Assembly (NCBI GenBank): GCA_040954595.2
Contig: CM082587.2
Coordinates: 9,548,001 to 9,612,000, forward strand
Length of the DNA stretch: 64,000 nt
Direction of reading: 5' to 3'
Source of the DNA: Balanoglossus misakiensis
Lineage: Eukaryota; Hemichordata
In this document: one piece after another, positions 13,138 through 24,900 of the stretch
Layout: each line of letters starts with the position of its first letter
Position numbering within the stretch: position 1 is the stretch's first letter
The notes under the pieces: model-generated
What the model saw: only the letters and a program-made list of their open reading frames with translations
What the model was told of the DNA's origin: nothing
Database searches by the model: none
Made by a program: the position numbers and the translations under genes

Positions 13138-13599
13138 ACACGTTGTCGGGAGAGGGTGAAGGTGATGATGGTTGATGAAGAGACGGGAACACATGCGGAG
13201 TGTAGATTTAAACGCCGATGACTTTATTTAGAAAGGCCAGCCGTGGACACACACAGGACAAGCCTGCAGTCCCGGCTGGACCAGCGGAACGACCGCACTC
13301 CTAGAATTCTGGAACTGAACTACCATCACTAAGATACAGCATCATTTTATAACACATCAAACTGCCCGCGTGGGGTCTGTACAAAACACTATTGTTCTTC
13401 GCCCAAGCTGAGAACAAGACAAAGACATACTTTAACATTTACGGTACAATAATGATAGCCCAGGCTGAAGAATTATACAAAGACTCTACTTCACAGTTAC
13501 AATTCCGGACAAATGAAACTTGGAATGCGGGCTTTTGCATGGATGTAACTACATTTCCAAGGTGTGAACTCGCCAGCATGGTATGCTAAGTTTCTAACA
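13138..13599 (-). mobile_element. Possible LTR of a retrotransposon (minus orientation)
   Basis: Read on the minus strand, a 462-bp segment starts TGTTAG and ends CCCACA, the usual TG...CA ends. It has a TATAAAA box at 13345-13351 and an AATAAA signal at 13223-13228, about 117 bp apart, as expected for U3-R-U5. Two bases beyond its end comes TGGGAGACATG (from 13135 downward), which resembles a primer-binding site beginning TGG. There is no second LTR, no target duplication and no coding domain in the window, so this is tentative. Confidence 0.4.
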
Positions 13600-15080
13600 C
13601 TGTAGGTGTGTGACAATAGGGATTGAAAATGTTGCCTTTAAAAACACGTGTGGACGGTGTAGAGTGGTTCTGAAACGGCTTAGATTTGAGAGGGCCTGGC
13701 AGGTCAGAGCTGATCTGATCGATTAAAAATGCTTACAAAGAGGAATAAATAACCAGCAATAAAGAGAAATGACAAGACTTTCAATTTTACGAATATTCTC
13801 GCATAAGTATTCTCGCGTACTTGCTCCGAGTCTATAGCATTTGTCACATTTTCAGACAAGTGAGCGAAATTCACTTTTCTGCTATAAACCACCTTTGGAA
13901 ATATTTATATTGGCTTTCGCTGTGAAGCCATTATATAGTGTCACTGTTTATACTTTAGGGCTGTTTTTCACTACACTGAATAATGTTGGTGCTCAGCGAG
14001 TGCCCTCGAGCGATATGTTTTTCAGTCTTAGAATATCCAAACGTAAACACACCAAGTTTCCTACCAGGTGTTTGTATTTTAATTTTCTGGGGTTGAACAC
14101 CGGTCGTGCAACATAGGCCTATACTATAGCTGCAATGACTGTGTGTTGCAGTTCGTTTGACTTGTACATAGCCTTTCTCGGACTGTATTTTGCAAGACAA
14201 ACATGTTAAACTCGGTTGTCAGCATTGACAATCCCATAAATAATATGGCATTGACCAGTTCAGGCTCACGTTCCCGTCCGCAGTTCATTTTCAAGATTAT
14301 TTTTTATAGTACAGTATTTTATTACATCCGGGGCATGCCCTTAAACCCCGGTGCGGGGTATAAAAGACCCCCCAAATCAGTGGCGAATCTTAATGCCGTT
14401 TGACTGACAACAGACAACACCAACGATCTTGGCTCTATGAACATCGGCCCAAACAGGTCCAAGCATAAAGAATTACACCACACAACGACAGTAGTTGGCT
14501 TTATAAACACACACAACATAAAGTTATCGACGAAAAAGTACACGAGCTTTTGAAACAACGATGATTTTGGGAGAAATCTGGTTTCAGTGCTTTTCAGAAG
14601 CGTCCCTGGGAAACAATAACCACGCCATTCAAACAGTTGTCAATCGCGTGGAAGTGTAAAGTGTTCAATTATTTTCTGTGTACATGAGAGCAATTACACA
14701 GTCATTATGCACGACGACCACTCCCAAATAAACAACTATACAAACACACGTTAATCCAAACCCCGGTACTTTCCGCACCGGGGTTTAACAGGGTTGACCT
14801 TTGGCCTTTCAAAAAAGTACTCTCCTCGAGCGCATCCCGCAAATCAGGGTCAGGCATAATTGAGGTCGTGATGATGAGACTCGGGTGTCGGTGCATCGAC
14901 CAGAAGTAATATTTATATTGATTTATTGTGTTCTCCTCACGAGTCATATCGAGATGAATCAAGGAGTCGTGGTCCAAGCAATGATGAGACAGGTACAATG
15001 TACACTACAGTTTTCAGTTTGCAACACCCACACGTTGGTTAAGCCAGTTTCTTCTATGACTGCATTCAATCGATGAAGTG
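13600..15080. other. Unassigned stretch with a 16-bp inverted repeat pair
   Basis: No gene is recognisable. A perfect 16-bp inverted pair, TTAAACCCCGGTGCGG, lies at 14341-14356 and reversed at 14773-14788. It may belong to the decayed DIRS-type element that follows, or to a separate small element. No reverse transcriptase motif could be read upstream of the RNase H remnant. Confidence 0.4.
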
Positions 15081-15088
15081 GCCAAAAA

Positions 15089-15358
15089 TGCTAATGGTGC
15101 AAGAACTGGGAAAATCAACGTGTCGTAATTTACTCAGACAATACACAGACAATTTCCTTTATTAACAAAGGCACATGTCACAATGCACTTGCAATGGAGT
15201 GGCTACGCGAGTTATTTTGGTTATCAGCCACCCATAATTTTCACATTACCGCCCGTCATATTAGGGGTGTTGACAATGTATTTGCTGATGCTCTCTCTCG
15301 CTTATGTGAACCAAAACAGTGGCAGCGTATTCAAACACTTACTATGTTGTCACGTTAA
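15089..15358 (+). pseudogene. RNase H end of a DIRS-type retrotransposon (remnant)
   Basis: In the frame of 15122, the sequence reads VVIYSDNTQTISFINKG, then an HxxHIxARHIRGVDN-like run and FADALSRL, ending at a TAA at 15356-15358. This is the RNase H signature (YSDN; HI.G..N..ADALSR) of DIRS, Ngaro and related tyrosine-recombinase retroelements. Upstream of 15095 the frame has a stop and the sequence is degraded; no reverse transcriptase is legible. The recombinase of the same element lies downstream on the same strand, giving the order RNase H then YR. I see no methyltransferase domain in between, which would fit a Ngaro or PAT-like group, but a lost domain cannot be excluded. Confidence 0.8.
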
Positions 15359-15866
15359 AGGCACATAAGCTGCAACTTTTGGGATAATTATCATAATTTT
15401 TGTTTCAAACTGTACTACCATTAGTCTATGCAGATGAAGGCAGAGAACTAAACACAAGCATTATAAACCCTAAATATGAATGCATATGCAAGTTCTAAGC
15501 AGATAAATAATAAAGCTTTGCCGCAAGCGATTATGGCCGCCACCGTGGGAAAATGCAAAAAACAACAAAAATGTTGCATTTCCGGTTATGAAACTTTATA
15601 AACAAAACATGATCTCATCCACTTGAGCTCATGAAAGTAAATGTACACCGCTGAGACATTATATTTTCCTTTTTCTTTCCAATATTGCACTTTTTTAAGA
15701 ATTGCAGAAATTTTCGTTTTTCTTCAATTTTTGGCTATTTTGTCATAAATAAGTGTTGAGCTTGATATATTATCATGAAATATCATTTAATAGACATGAT
15801 TAAAAGCATATATGAGATTATTTAAAACTTTAATTTTTTGTCCAGTTGCAGCTCATGTGCCTTTAA
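15355..15866. mobile_element. 504-bp MITE with TTAA target duplication, inside the DIRS-type element
   Basis: The element 15359-15862 has inverted ends AGGCACATAAGCTGCAAC and, reversed, AGGCACATGAGCTGCAAC (one mismatch in 18). It is flanked by TTAA at 15355-15358 and 15863-15866. TTAA duplication is typical of Kolobok and piggyBac elements. No protein is encoded. It inserted between the RNase H and recombinase parts of the DIRS-type element, and its right end supplies the apparent N-terminus of the recombinase reading frame. Confidence 0.85.
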
Positions 15867-16864
15867 TTTGCTTAATTTCAGAGAGTTTCCGCAGAGAGCT
15901 CTACCAAGAATGGATTACCTTTAGACAGAACGCTGATGCTCCGTCATCAACAATTACCCGAAAGTCTCAGTGGAAGTCTTTCCTTCTGTTTTGCGTTAGA
16001 CTACAACAAACTCCTCTTCCAGCCTCTGTGGAACTGGTTTGCCTGTACTTAGTATACCTTGCTAGGGACAAAAAGTACTCATCTATTATCAATTATCTGA
16101 GTGCTGTGCGTAAATTATACCTTGATTTTGGGTTTGCAGACCCACATTTTAATGATTCGTACCTTGTCAAGTGTACTCTGAAAGGAATTCGCCGGATTTT
16201 AGGTGATATTCCTTCCAGGAAACTGGCTATTACTCCGTGCATCCTTCAAAGTATGTATTCAGTTGTAAATGTCTTTTTGCCTACCAACTCAGGGTTTTGG
16301 GCTGCTATTTTGACGGGTTTCCACACATTTTTTCGGAAATCCAATCTCGTTCCCCCATCAGCGGGAAAGTACGATATTGACATACACTTGTCCAGAGGGG
16401 ATATTTCCATTTTTGGATGGGGTATGGTAGTTCGAGCTAAATGGACCAAGACCATCCAATTTCATGAGCGTACCCTCCTGGTCCCTGTCGTCCGTACATC
16501 AGGGTCATCTCTATGTGCAGTGGCGGCTGTTGAATACCACTTTAAACAGTTTCCTGCAGATTCACAGTCGCCGGCCTTCCTCACTTTAGACGGGCGTCAA
16601 ACCAAAGTCATTAGCCATGCAATGTTTGCAAAGGTGCTCCATAAATGGGTCAGTTTATCAGGTTTTGATGCAACTCAATATTCTGGGCACAGTCTTCGTC
16701 GGGGAGGGGCTACCTTTGCATACAAGTGTGGAGCATCATTAGAAATGATCCAGCTGCAGGGGGATTGGTCGTTCATGGCAGCGCTTGTGTACTTGGCACG
16801 CCCTTTCCGCCAACGCACACAAGTAGCTCAAATGGTCTCCCATGGGCTGGGTACAATGGTTTAG
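15863..16864 (+). CDS. Tyrosine recombinase of a DIRS/Ngaro-type retrotransposon (5'-truncated)
   Basis: The protein would integrate a circular cDNA copy of the element. The frame opens at 15812, but 15812-15862 is the right end of the inserted MITE, so real coding sequence starts at 15863 (ISESFRRELYQEW onward), about 333 residues. In numbering from the 15812 ATG, an N-terminal core-binding region (about 25-135) is followed by a catalytic domain. It has R175 in FRKSNL, H293 and R296 in GHSLRRGGATF, W319 in LQGDW and Y327 in ALVYLARP: the R-H-R-Y set of tyrosine recombinases. The frame is intact to TAG at 16862. With the MITE removed, the YR frame overlaps the RNase H end in another frame, as in related elements. 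A missing start and missing RT mean this copy is not autonomous. Confidence 0.85.
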   Translation, partial: LICLISESFRRELYQEWITFRQNADAPSSTITRKSQWKSFLLFCVRLQQTPLPASVELVCLYLVYLARDKKYSSIINYLSAVRKLYLDFGFADPHFNDSYLVKCTLKGIRRILGDIPSRKLAITPCILQSMYSVVNVFLPTNSGFWAAILTGFHTFFRKSNLVPPSAGKYDIDIHLSRGDISIFGWGMVVRAKWTKTIQFHERTLLVPVVRTSGSSLCAVAAVEYHFKQFPADSQSPAFLTLDGRQTKVISHAMFAKVLHKWVSLSGFDATQYSGHSLRRGGATFAYKCGASLEMIQLQGDWSFMAALVYLARPFRQRTQVAQMVSHGLGTMV

Positions 16865-16956
16865 ATACTTGATAGTGTGAAATCTTGTTGGTTGTTTGTT
16901 GCTGCTTGATGTCCCCCCCCCCCTTTTGTTTTTTTTCGGGGGCTTTTTGCTTGGCG

Positions 16957-16993
16957 CCTGTAGTGGGGTATCCTTTTGTATCCCCACTACAGG
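16957..16993. other. Short palindrome 3' of the recombinase
   Basis: CCTGTAGTGGGG at 16957-16968 is mirrored by CCCCACTACAGG at 16982-16993 with a 13-base loop. It lies about 95 bp past the recombinase stop and could mark the end of the element or form an RNA hairpin in its 3' region. Confidence 0.6.
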
Positions 16994-18011
16994 TGACCAG
17001 TGTTTTACTGCAACACGGTGTCTGTTTGTTGTGTTTATTTACTACCTTCAGCTTAGCTTCGAAAGGAGAATTATAAACATAACAAATGAAATATATTTAT
17101 ATATAATTGTGTCTTCATATTATCAATATCATGGTTATACTGTGGAGCAAATAATTATTTTAATGAAGAAGGGACAACGTTTGATTGACTGAATGAAGTT
17201 TAAAGTATATATGGCATTTCCTAATGGTTATAGCATTAATAATTAGTGCATCTTTGTATAGAGGCATATTGGCCTTTGGCATCAGGGTAGTGAGGTTTTA
17301 GAATTACTTCATTTATAGAAGCACGTTTTACCTTGATCTCAAATAATGGAAGCATGTAATACGAGATGAGTATCAATTTAAATACATTCGTTTGGTTTTC
17401 AGGTGAATTAATCAGCATGTCAATGATATTTGAGAGTTAATGCCAGTTGTCTAATATGCAAAATGTATAATGGTGTATGTTATGAGGTTTGCTAGAGCAA
17501 ATGTTCAGCCGAGCTTCTGTTCTATATAAAGCAGGCCATTAATGTCCTTTGCAGGAAAATCTTATCAATTTGATGACATTGGTTCAACATTAATGAAATA
17601 CATAATTACTTCATACTAAATTGTACTGATCTAAAAATGAAAATTGGCTGAAATTTTATATTTATTTTATTTTATATATCATTACTTTTTTGGTATTTTT
17701 ACATGGGTGTGTGGCAATAGTAAAGTGCACATAACAAACATGGTTTGTTTTGTGAGGTGAACTGTGTGTGAAGTTTTCTCATTTACAGGATGATGTGTAA
17801 GAATTCTAATACTTTTACACACTATGTAGAGATGTATTTATTGCGTGTGATTTATGAATTTATTTAACATTCTTAAGAATGTACGATCAGTCAAATTGTC
17901 ATTTCTTTTAATTGTGGATTTCTGGTTTCTACTTTGTAAGCATAATAAACATCTGTCATAAATTACAAGGTAGTGAATTTATTTGACACATGTACTGGTA
18001 ACTGACATGAG
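16994..18011. other. AT-rich stretch with nothing recognisable
   Basis: No coding frame of note and no repeat structure was found. It may include the 3' part of the DIRS-type element. Confidence 0.4.
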
Positions 18012-18418
18012 TTTGCATGAAATACCTATTTAAGAACCTTGGTAATTTCTGAGGGATAAATTACGATGATTGTTAATTTGTAATGAGAAAATATCATCGC
18101 ATCGACTGAAAATAACTCTTTGTCAGCTAGAACCTTGAGTTGTTTTGACTTTATAGGGTGTAAAACGTAAGAACCACGAGTTTTCGGTAAGAAACACGGC
18201 TATGCATGAAACTGCCTATTTTCATGCACAGCCGTGGTTCTTACCGAAAAATCGTGGTTCTTACGTTTTACACCCTACACAGTCAAAACAAGTCAGTGTT
18301 CTAGCTGACAAAGTCTTATTTTAGTCGATGCGATGATAATTTCTCATTAAAAATTAACAATTACCGCTCTATAGCTCTCTCATATCAGCAAGGTTCTTAG
18401 ATAGGCAGTTTCATGCAT
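18012..18418. repeat. Large imperfect inverted repeat, arms about 200 bp
   Basis: The left arm (about 18012-18217) reads, in reverse complement, as the right arm (about 18224-18418). Matching blocks include GGTGTAAAACGTAAGAACCACGA-type sequence near 18160 with its mirror near 18250, and AAGAACCTTGG near 18029 with CAAGGTTCTTAG near 18390. The right arm is itself the first unit of the tandem family that follows, so one inverted copy heads the array. Confidence 0.8.
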
Positions 18419-18750
18419 TGCCGTGGTTCTTACCGAAAAATCGTGGTTCTTACCGAAAAATCGGGGTTCTTACGTTATACAGCCTACAAAGTCAAACATT
18501 TTCAAGGTTCTAGCTTACAAAGTCTTAATTTTAGTCGATGCGATGATAATTTCTCATTAAAAATTATCAATTACCGCTCTATAGCTCTCTCATATCATCA
18601 AGGTTCTTAGATAGGCAGTTTCATGCATAGCCGTGGTTCTTACCGAAAAATCGTGGTTCTCACGTTATACAGTCTACAAAGTCAAAAGTTTTCAAGGTTC
18701 TAGCTCACGAAGTCTTAATTTTAGTCGATGGGATGATAATTTCTCATTAA
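18224..18750. repeat. About 200-bp tandem repeat, left part, interrupted by transposons
   Basis: Units share GCCGTGGTTCTTACCGAAAA, then CAAAGTC, TTTTAGTCGATG, GATGATAATTTCTCATTAA, CCGCTCTATAGCTCTCTC and CAAGGTTCTTAGATAGGCA. Copies start at about 18224, 18418 and 18628. The last is cut at CTCATTAA (18743-18750), where element 1 begins, and the same unit resumes at 36980 on the far side of element 2. The uninterrupted copies at 18347 and 18552 show the empty site. Confidence 0.88.
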
Positions 18751-18786
18751 CAGTTCGTGTTCAGTCTAAAATAAGACATCGTTTCT
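18746..18786 (+). repeat. Left terminal inverted repeat and target duplication of element 1
   Basis: ATTAA (18746-18750) is followed by the 36-bp TIR, which starts CAGTTCGTGTTCAGTC. It is identical to the reverse complement of 30177-30212. After position 36 the two ends diverge apart from a shared CGC. Confidence 0.95.
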
Positions 18787-18951
18787 TCGCGGAAAGCGAT
18801 GCGCAATAGGACATATTAATATTAATTAGCTAATGCGGAAGTATTGTACACAGAGTTATGTTCGGCTGTTTTCGGTCATTATTTAATCCCCATAAGCCGT
18901 TCATTCGACTATTTTCGGATGTAACATCATCTAGAGAGGTCAGTGGACACA

Positions 18952-21900
18952 ATGGCGGAGTTTCAACGAGGTAAGTTCAAAACTTTGCCAGCTACGATCG
19001 ATCGAATTTTTGGTTGTTGTGGTCGCTGATGTCAACATATTTTGCTGCCTGACCAACAAGTAATACCTCTTTTTCTTGGTGCTTCTTTTGTATACTTGTA
19101 CTCGTTCAATCGGCGTTTTTTTAGGTCCCATTGGTATAGGCATATATACCATGGGACCTTATGGGATCGGTTGCGTCTGTATGTATGTATGGATGTATGG
19201 ATGGATGGATGGATGGATGGATGTCTGTATGTCCGTCCACATCAAAAACTTGAAAACCGCTGCGCGTATCACCTCAATATTTGGTGTGTAGGTGCAGGCT
19301 GGGCTGTAGATGGGAGTTTGTCCAAACAAAGTTGCCAGGCCCAACAAATATGCAAATTAGCTGGAAAAATGTGAAATTTATCAAAACTCTGAAAGTCAAC
19401 AACTACTCGTCAGATTGCTTTAAAAATTGGTATGCATGTACCATATGTCAACCTCACATCGACCTGTAAGTGTTAAGTTAATATCATCGATGTTTTATTT
19501 TTTTATGAATTTTTTAGTCTTTTTATTAAATTTATACCTTTACTTATACCTCTATGGTTAAGCTATGTCCACATCTTATTGTGGAATTCTGGTCTGTGCA
19601 ATAGTCCTGTACAGTGACTGTCTATTGGTCAGTGAGCACAATGGGGCCAAAATAAAAGGCAAAATTTTGGGCTCACCTGTAACACCTGCTTAACACATTA
19701 ATTATGTGCATATCTAATTCCGGGCTAACTAATAGGGCTAGAGGTTTCGTTCTTGTGGGACATGGACCAGTATAGGGTCAAAATTTCTTGCCCAAATTTT
19801 GGGTGACCTCAGGTGACCTTTGACCTACTTTCCTATATCTCGGCATCCAGAGCAGGTACAGACTTGGCGTTTGGAGGGTTGGGACTAAAATTGAAAAGCC
19901 AAAATTGGGGGTCACCTGTGACACCTGCATATCTCATTAATTATGTGCATACCTAATTCCAGGCTAACCAATAGGGCTATAGGTTTGGTTTTTGTTGAAC
20001 ATGGACCAGTATAGGGTCAAAATTTCTTGCCCAAATTTTGCATGACCTCAGGTGACCTTTGACCTACTTTATCATATCTTGACATCCAGAGCAGGTACAG
20101 ACTTGGCGTTTGGAGGGTTGGGACTAAAATTGAAAAGCCAAAATTGGGGGTCACCTGTGACACCTGCATATCTCATTAATTATGTGCATACCTAATTCCA
20201 GGCTAACCAATAGGGCTATAGGTTTGGTTTTTGTTGAACATGGACCAGTATAGGGTTAAAATTCCTTGCCCAAATTTTGCATAACCTCAGGTGACCTTTG
20301 ACCTACTTTTCCATATCTTGGCATCCAGAGCAGATATGCTTATTACTATGTTGCTATGTGCTATGTTGGCTTGGGCCCGATATTGCTGATTGCAGATCTG
20401 CTTGCAATGTCACCTGTAATTTTTATTCTGGTGTGTCACTGTTTCCGCATAATCCTCAAATGGGACCACAGTGTCCTTGACGCTATTTTTTCAATTTTCT
20501 GACGAACAAGAAAGTAATCTTTCCATCGATGTATGACACGTGGTAACTGGTCATTGGGGAAAAATGGGGAAAACTTTTTAAAATTCCTTAGTCGTGTTGA
20601 TCGTGACATGCATGTCAGTAATGAACCTCGTATGTGTAGTTCTAGTCAATTGTACATGTATATATCCTGTATTACGGCATTTGTTCTCTGCTTTGGCAAA
20701 GGCCTGTCATGAATGAATGAATACAGTAGTGACGACGTGCATGGCCATTGCAAATACACAATTTGTGACACTATTTTATGTAAATTGGAAATAAATTTCA
20801 GTCCTTTTCCAACAGCTGTTATCAAGTGTTGATGTTGTAACCACTGCATTTCATTTCTCAACAGAATCAGATATCCCTAAAGCTTCAGCCGCAGACATAA
20901 GCATGATAAGGATTGAAAGTTCTGTTAGAGGGTAGGTAGTCTCATTGTTTTAAACAGTAACACTTATCAATCAATCACATGAATCAATGACTTGTGAATT
21001 ATCAAGTGGTTCCCATTTACTCAACAACCTCCAGTGTACTTGACTGAACTGATGTGTGCATTTTTTTCACAGCTATCATGTTTTCAGGGTAAAACCTCAC
21101 CCAGATGTATGGTTGAGGGTGACACCTGAAGAGGGCAACCTATATGATGAAACAGCCATGGGGGTTTGGTACCCTGGTTTAGCTGACATACCTCCTGAGA
21201 AACACAACATTATAGCTAGAGAGGCAAACAAACGAGGGCCTCAACAAATGGTGAAAGAAAATGCATCCAAACAGGTTGGCAGAGTGCCAGCGAACCTGTG
21301 TGGGAAGTTCAAAGAGTTACTGGAAAACAGGATGGTCACAAAGATTGAATGGTAAGATTTTCATTGTACTTTACAGTTAGCAAATAGAGCAGAAAGCATG
21401 CATAATAGGTAAGGTAATTTCACAAAATGTATTTTTTCCATTTATTTTCTTTGTGCATTTCTTAATGACTAGTTTTTTGACTAACATATTATCTGTTGCA
21501 AGTGTATAGTGTCACAGTTTTCATGACAAGTAATTACTTCACTTGAACATCACTTGTAATGTAAATTGTAAAATACTTTCCCTAGGTACTCGGACGTGTT
21601 TCTATGAATTTGTTTTCTTTTCTTTTCTCTTTCAGTCAGTTCACTGGGGATGCTGGTCCAAGTAAAACCCCAGCACAACACCAACGCTTTAAGAAGAGCC
21701 GTGTGAATAGAGACCAGCCAGGGGGAGGAGCCATCCTGTCATGTATATATCACGTGCATACCAAAGCTGGCTGTGTAGAAGAAACCAAAGAGGCACTTGA
21801 CAAAACCTTAAGACATATGGCAGGTATGGCCAAACGACTGCCATAGTTTCTTTGATTACTCAGATTGTTTCAGTTCACAGTTTCTGTGTCTAGTTTTAGT

Positions 21901-24900
21901 ACTTATTCTGTTGTGTTAGATACAAGTTTTAGTATTTATAGTTTTGTTTTCTACAGTTTTAGCATTTAAAATAACTGTGTTTTTTTGCATCCTAAATTTT
22001 AGATTTTTACTGATGCTGTTCTGTTTCAACAATTCTGGTCATGGGTCTCAATTTCAGTCATCACAAAATGCATGCAACGACACCATGTCAAGCATTTGAT
22101 AGTCTTGTCAATGTCCACATTTTACATCCTGTTTTTTTTTTCTTAAATTTTGTAGTTTTACAAATATTTACTAAATTTACAAGTCTGCCATTGTCCTGAA
22201 AAATCACTAGAGTTAATATACACATGAAGTGTGTTGTTGTCAATTTGAAGAAAAATTGAAAAATGTCAAGAAAAGAAAAGTGCTGAACAACTTTACTCCA
22301 GATAAATGTTTTATACGATGTTTTATACATATATGTTATATATTTTGTTGTTATAATTAAAAGTTAATATATTTATGATTACATTTATAATTGTTGGCTA
22401 TGATTTATTTGCATGCTTACAGATCTTGATGATGAAGTTACTTGCCATATCAGTGTGTTGTTGACTGTGTGCAGGATATGTGCAACACAAATAACAGACT
22501 TCACCAGAGCCCGTCATGTATCTGACTTCACACCTGTGATTGATAATACATGGGGTATTGATGTCAGAAGTGACAAAGAAGAAATCCATCCGATGTATGT
22601 GTGTAATACATGTAGAAGAACCCTTGAGTACCATAAAACATGTATGGAAAAAAATAAGAAGTATAAAACTGACAAAGTCATGAAAAGTTTCTACCCTCAT
22701 GATGACACCTGTGTGCTTTGTTTCCCTGTGGACAAAGCTGACCATACATATGCTGAGACAAGCAGTGAGTTATGCAAATATGACAAATGCAGCATTAAAT
22801 TAGTAAGTACAGGAACTCAAACCATCCCATCAGTAACAATACCAACAGAGACAGGTGATGTCACTCACCTTGACACAGAAATGAAGCAGAAAATCACAAA
22901 AAATATCTTTCATCTTGAAGCCAAGGAAATAGCCCAGGACTTTAACTCCTTCGACCAAACGTACAAAGACCTATCAAACTGTGTAAACTTCAATCCTGAT
23001 ATGTACTACAGGCAAAGGAATCCCATGGTCAGAAGTGTCATAGAAGGACTTGAAATGGGTTCAAATGTAGCTGCTACTATTGGAGTCAAAATGATGGCTG
23101 TAGAACAGTTATATCAGATTGTTTGCTCATGGCGGATTGCTCCATTCGCATTCCTAGTTTCACTACTTCTATATGCGGTGACTGGCAGTGCTTTGGTAAT
23201 ATCTGTCATTAGTAGGCTAACTCCAAGTGGCAGTTGGACAACATTTAGGAGATGGCTCAATTCACTGACCAGTGAACCTATACAACTACCTGCTGCAGGG
23301 GATCTCTCCATTGCCTTTGACAATGACCAGATTGTGCAGAAACAGTATGAGGTCAAAGCAGGTGGAAAACCAAGGGTTTCTATCCTCACTAGCATCTGTT
23401 ATTCAATACTGGGACATGAGGGACTTCAATTCAAACCAAACTTGGCTCCAAGGTAAGGCTTGTCATTTAGTGACGCAAGTCTGTGTAACTTTTGCATCGA
23501 CACCTCAACAAATGCTATTTGTGTATCACCATAAGTAGATTTGTATCATCTTGATGTCATACAAGGAACACACTCTATATCATGGTAAACACAGCAAGAT
23601 TATATAGAATGAAGTGGTCAAGAAGCACCAACTCTTGGACACAATGTTCTTCAATGCAAACTAATTTTATTTCTGACGTTTCGTGGGATTAATCCCACTT
23701 CATCAGGGTAAAAATTGCCGATTATATGTATGTGTCAACATTATATGTATGTGTAAATTTTTAAGTGTCACGTTCAAAAGCATAGTCCACTGCAGCTGTA
23801 AAAATACATGCATGATCTTTCTTTAGAAACTGGATGAAATATTCGGAATCAGGAAACCAAGTGGAAGTGAAGACGATGCTCACTGCCAAGATATTAGATC
23901 AGACAAAAATATCCAAGGGCTTCCAGATTGTTCGAGGAGAAGTAAGTATGCTGTAATATATATTTTAAAAAGAAAATATATTATATTTTTAGTTAGTGGT
24001 ACAATTGTATTTTCTGAGGACAAGTGAGATTTCAACAATACAATTACATTTTTTTTATTTGTGTTGCATGTAACAATAGGAACATGTCAAATTGACTTTG
24101 TCAGCTACTTCATTGATTCTAATGTGATGTTTTCTCAGTTGAAACGAATGACCCAGAAAGCTCTGGAAGATGTAGTACTGCAGCAGTTCAATGAGGGTGG
24201 CAGTTTCTTGGATGACATAGACCAACGTGTAGATGAGATAGAAAAAAAACAAAGAGAGAAAGCTATGTCCAGTGTGTGATACAGCCATGAAGAAAACAGC
24301 CAGGAAATGTCCTAATGAAAGTTGCAGGGCCAACTTCAAGGAAGCTACAGAAAAGTTGACAGGTGCCGACCACTGTTTTATTATTATTTTATTTTTTGAT
24401 GAAATACTTGGCATAGAGAGACAATTGTAAGAAATATGACATCTAACCTAAATGTAAAATACATGTAGTATTGTCTCACAGGTACACCAAGATATAATTT
24501 ACGAATCATAAAGACATTAGATAAAAAGAAAATCTCCAGAGATGTTGCTAAAGCATTAATGATAACTGATTCCTAATCTTTTTTAATGCAGGCAAGGAGT
24601 CTCTTGGAACTATGCTTATCCGAACACCAAAGGAAAATTCCAAAATGAAAGCATTCATTGTAAGCATCTCTAAAACTGGGGAAGAAGCAAATGTTGAAAC
24701 TGCAACTGATGATGTAGCTGCCAACTACAGCCACCTACAGTCAGGTCATCCTGGACACCCAGTACAGGTATTCTGTGGAGAACCTGTCTTCGTCAATCCC
24801 AACTCTTACAAGACAGTTACAGCAGTCCTCCTGAAGATAGGGGAAGCAGGCAATGTTGCAAGAACTGGATTAAACAACTCTAATGTCGGTGATGGAAAAC

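Noticed and set aside
15812-15862. Native start of the tyrosine recombinase
   Set aside because: These codons come from the right end of the inserted TTAA MITE.
19159-19374. Overlapping ORFs at the GGAT repeat
   Set aside because: They arise from a simple repeat and a dispersed non-coding repeat copy; frames are open on both strands by composition.
24242-24249. Natural stop after AMSSV as the true end of exon 7
   Set aside because: The zinc motif (CPVC, CPNESC) and correct splice phase continue in the next frame, so the stop results from the A-run change.
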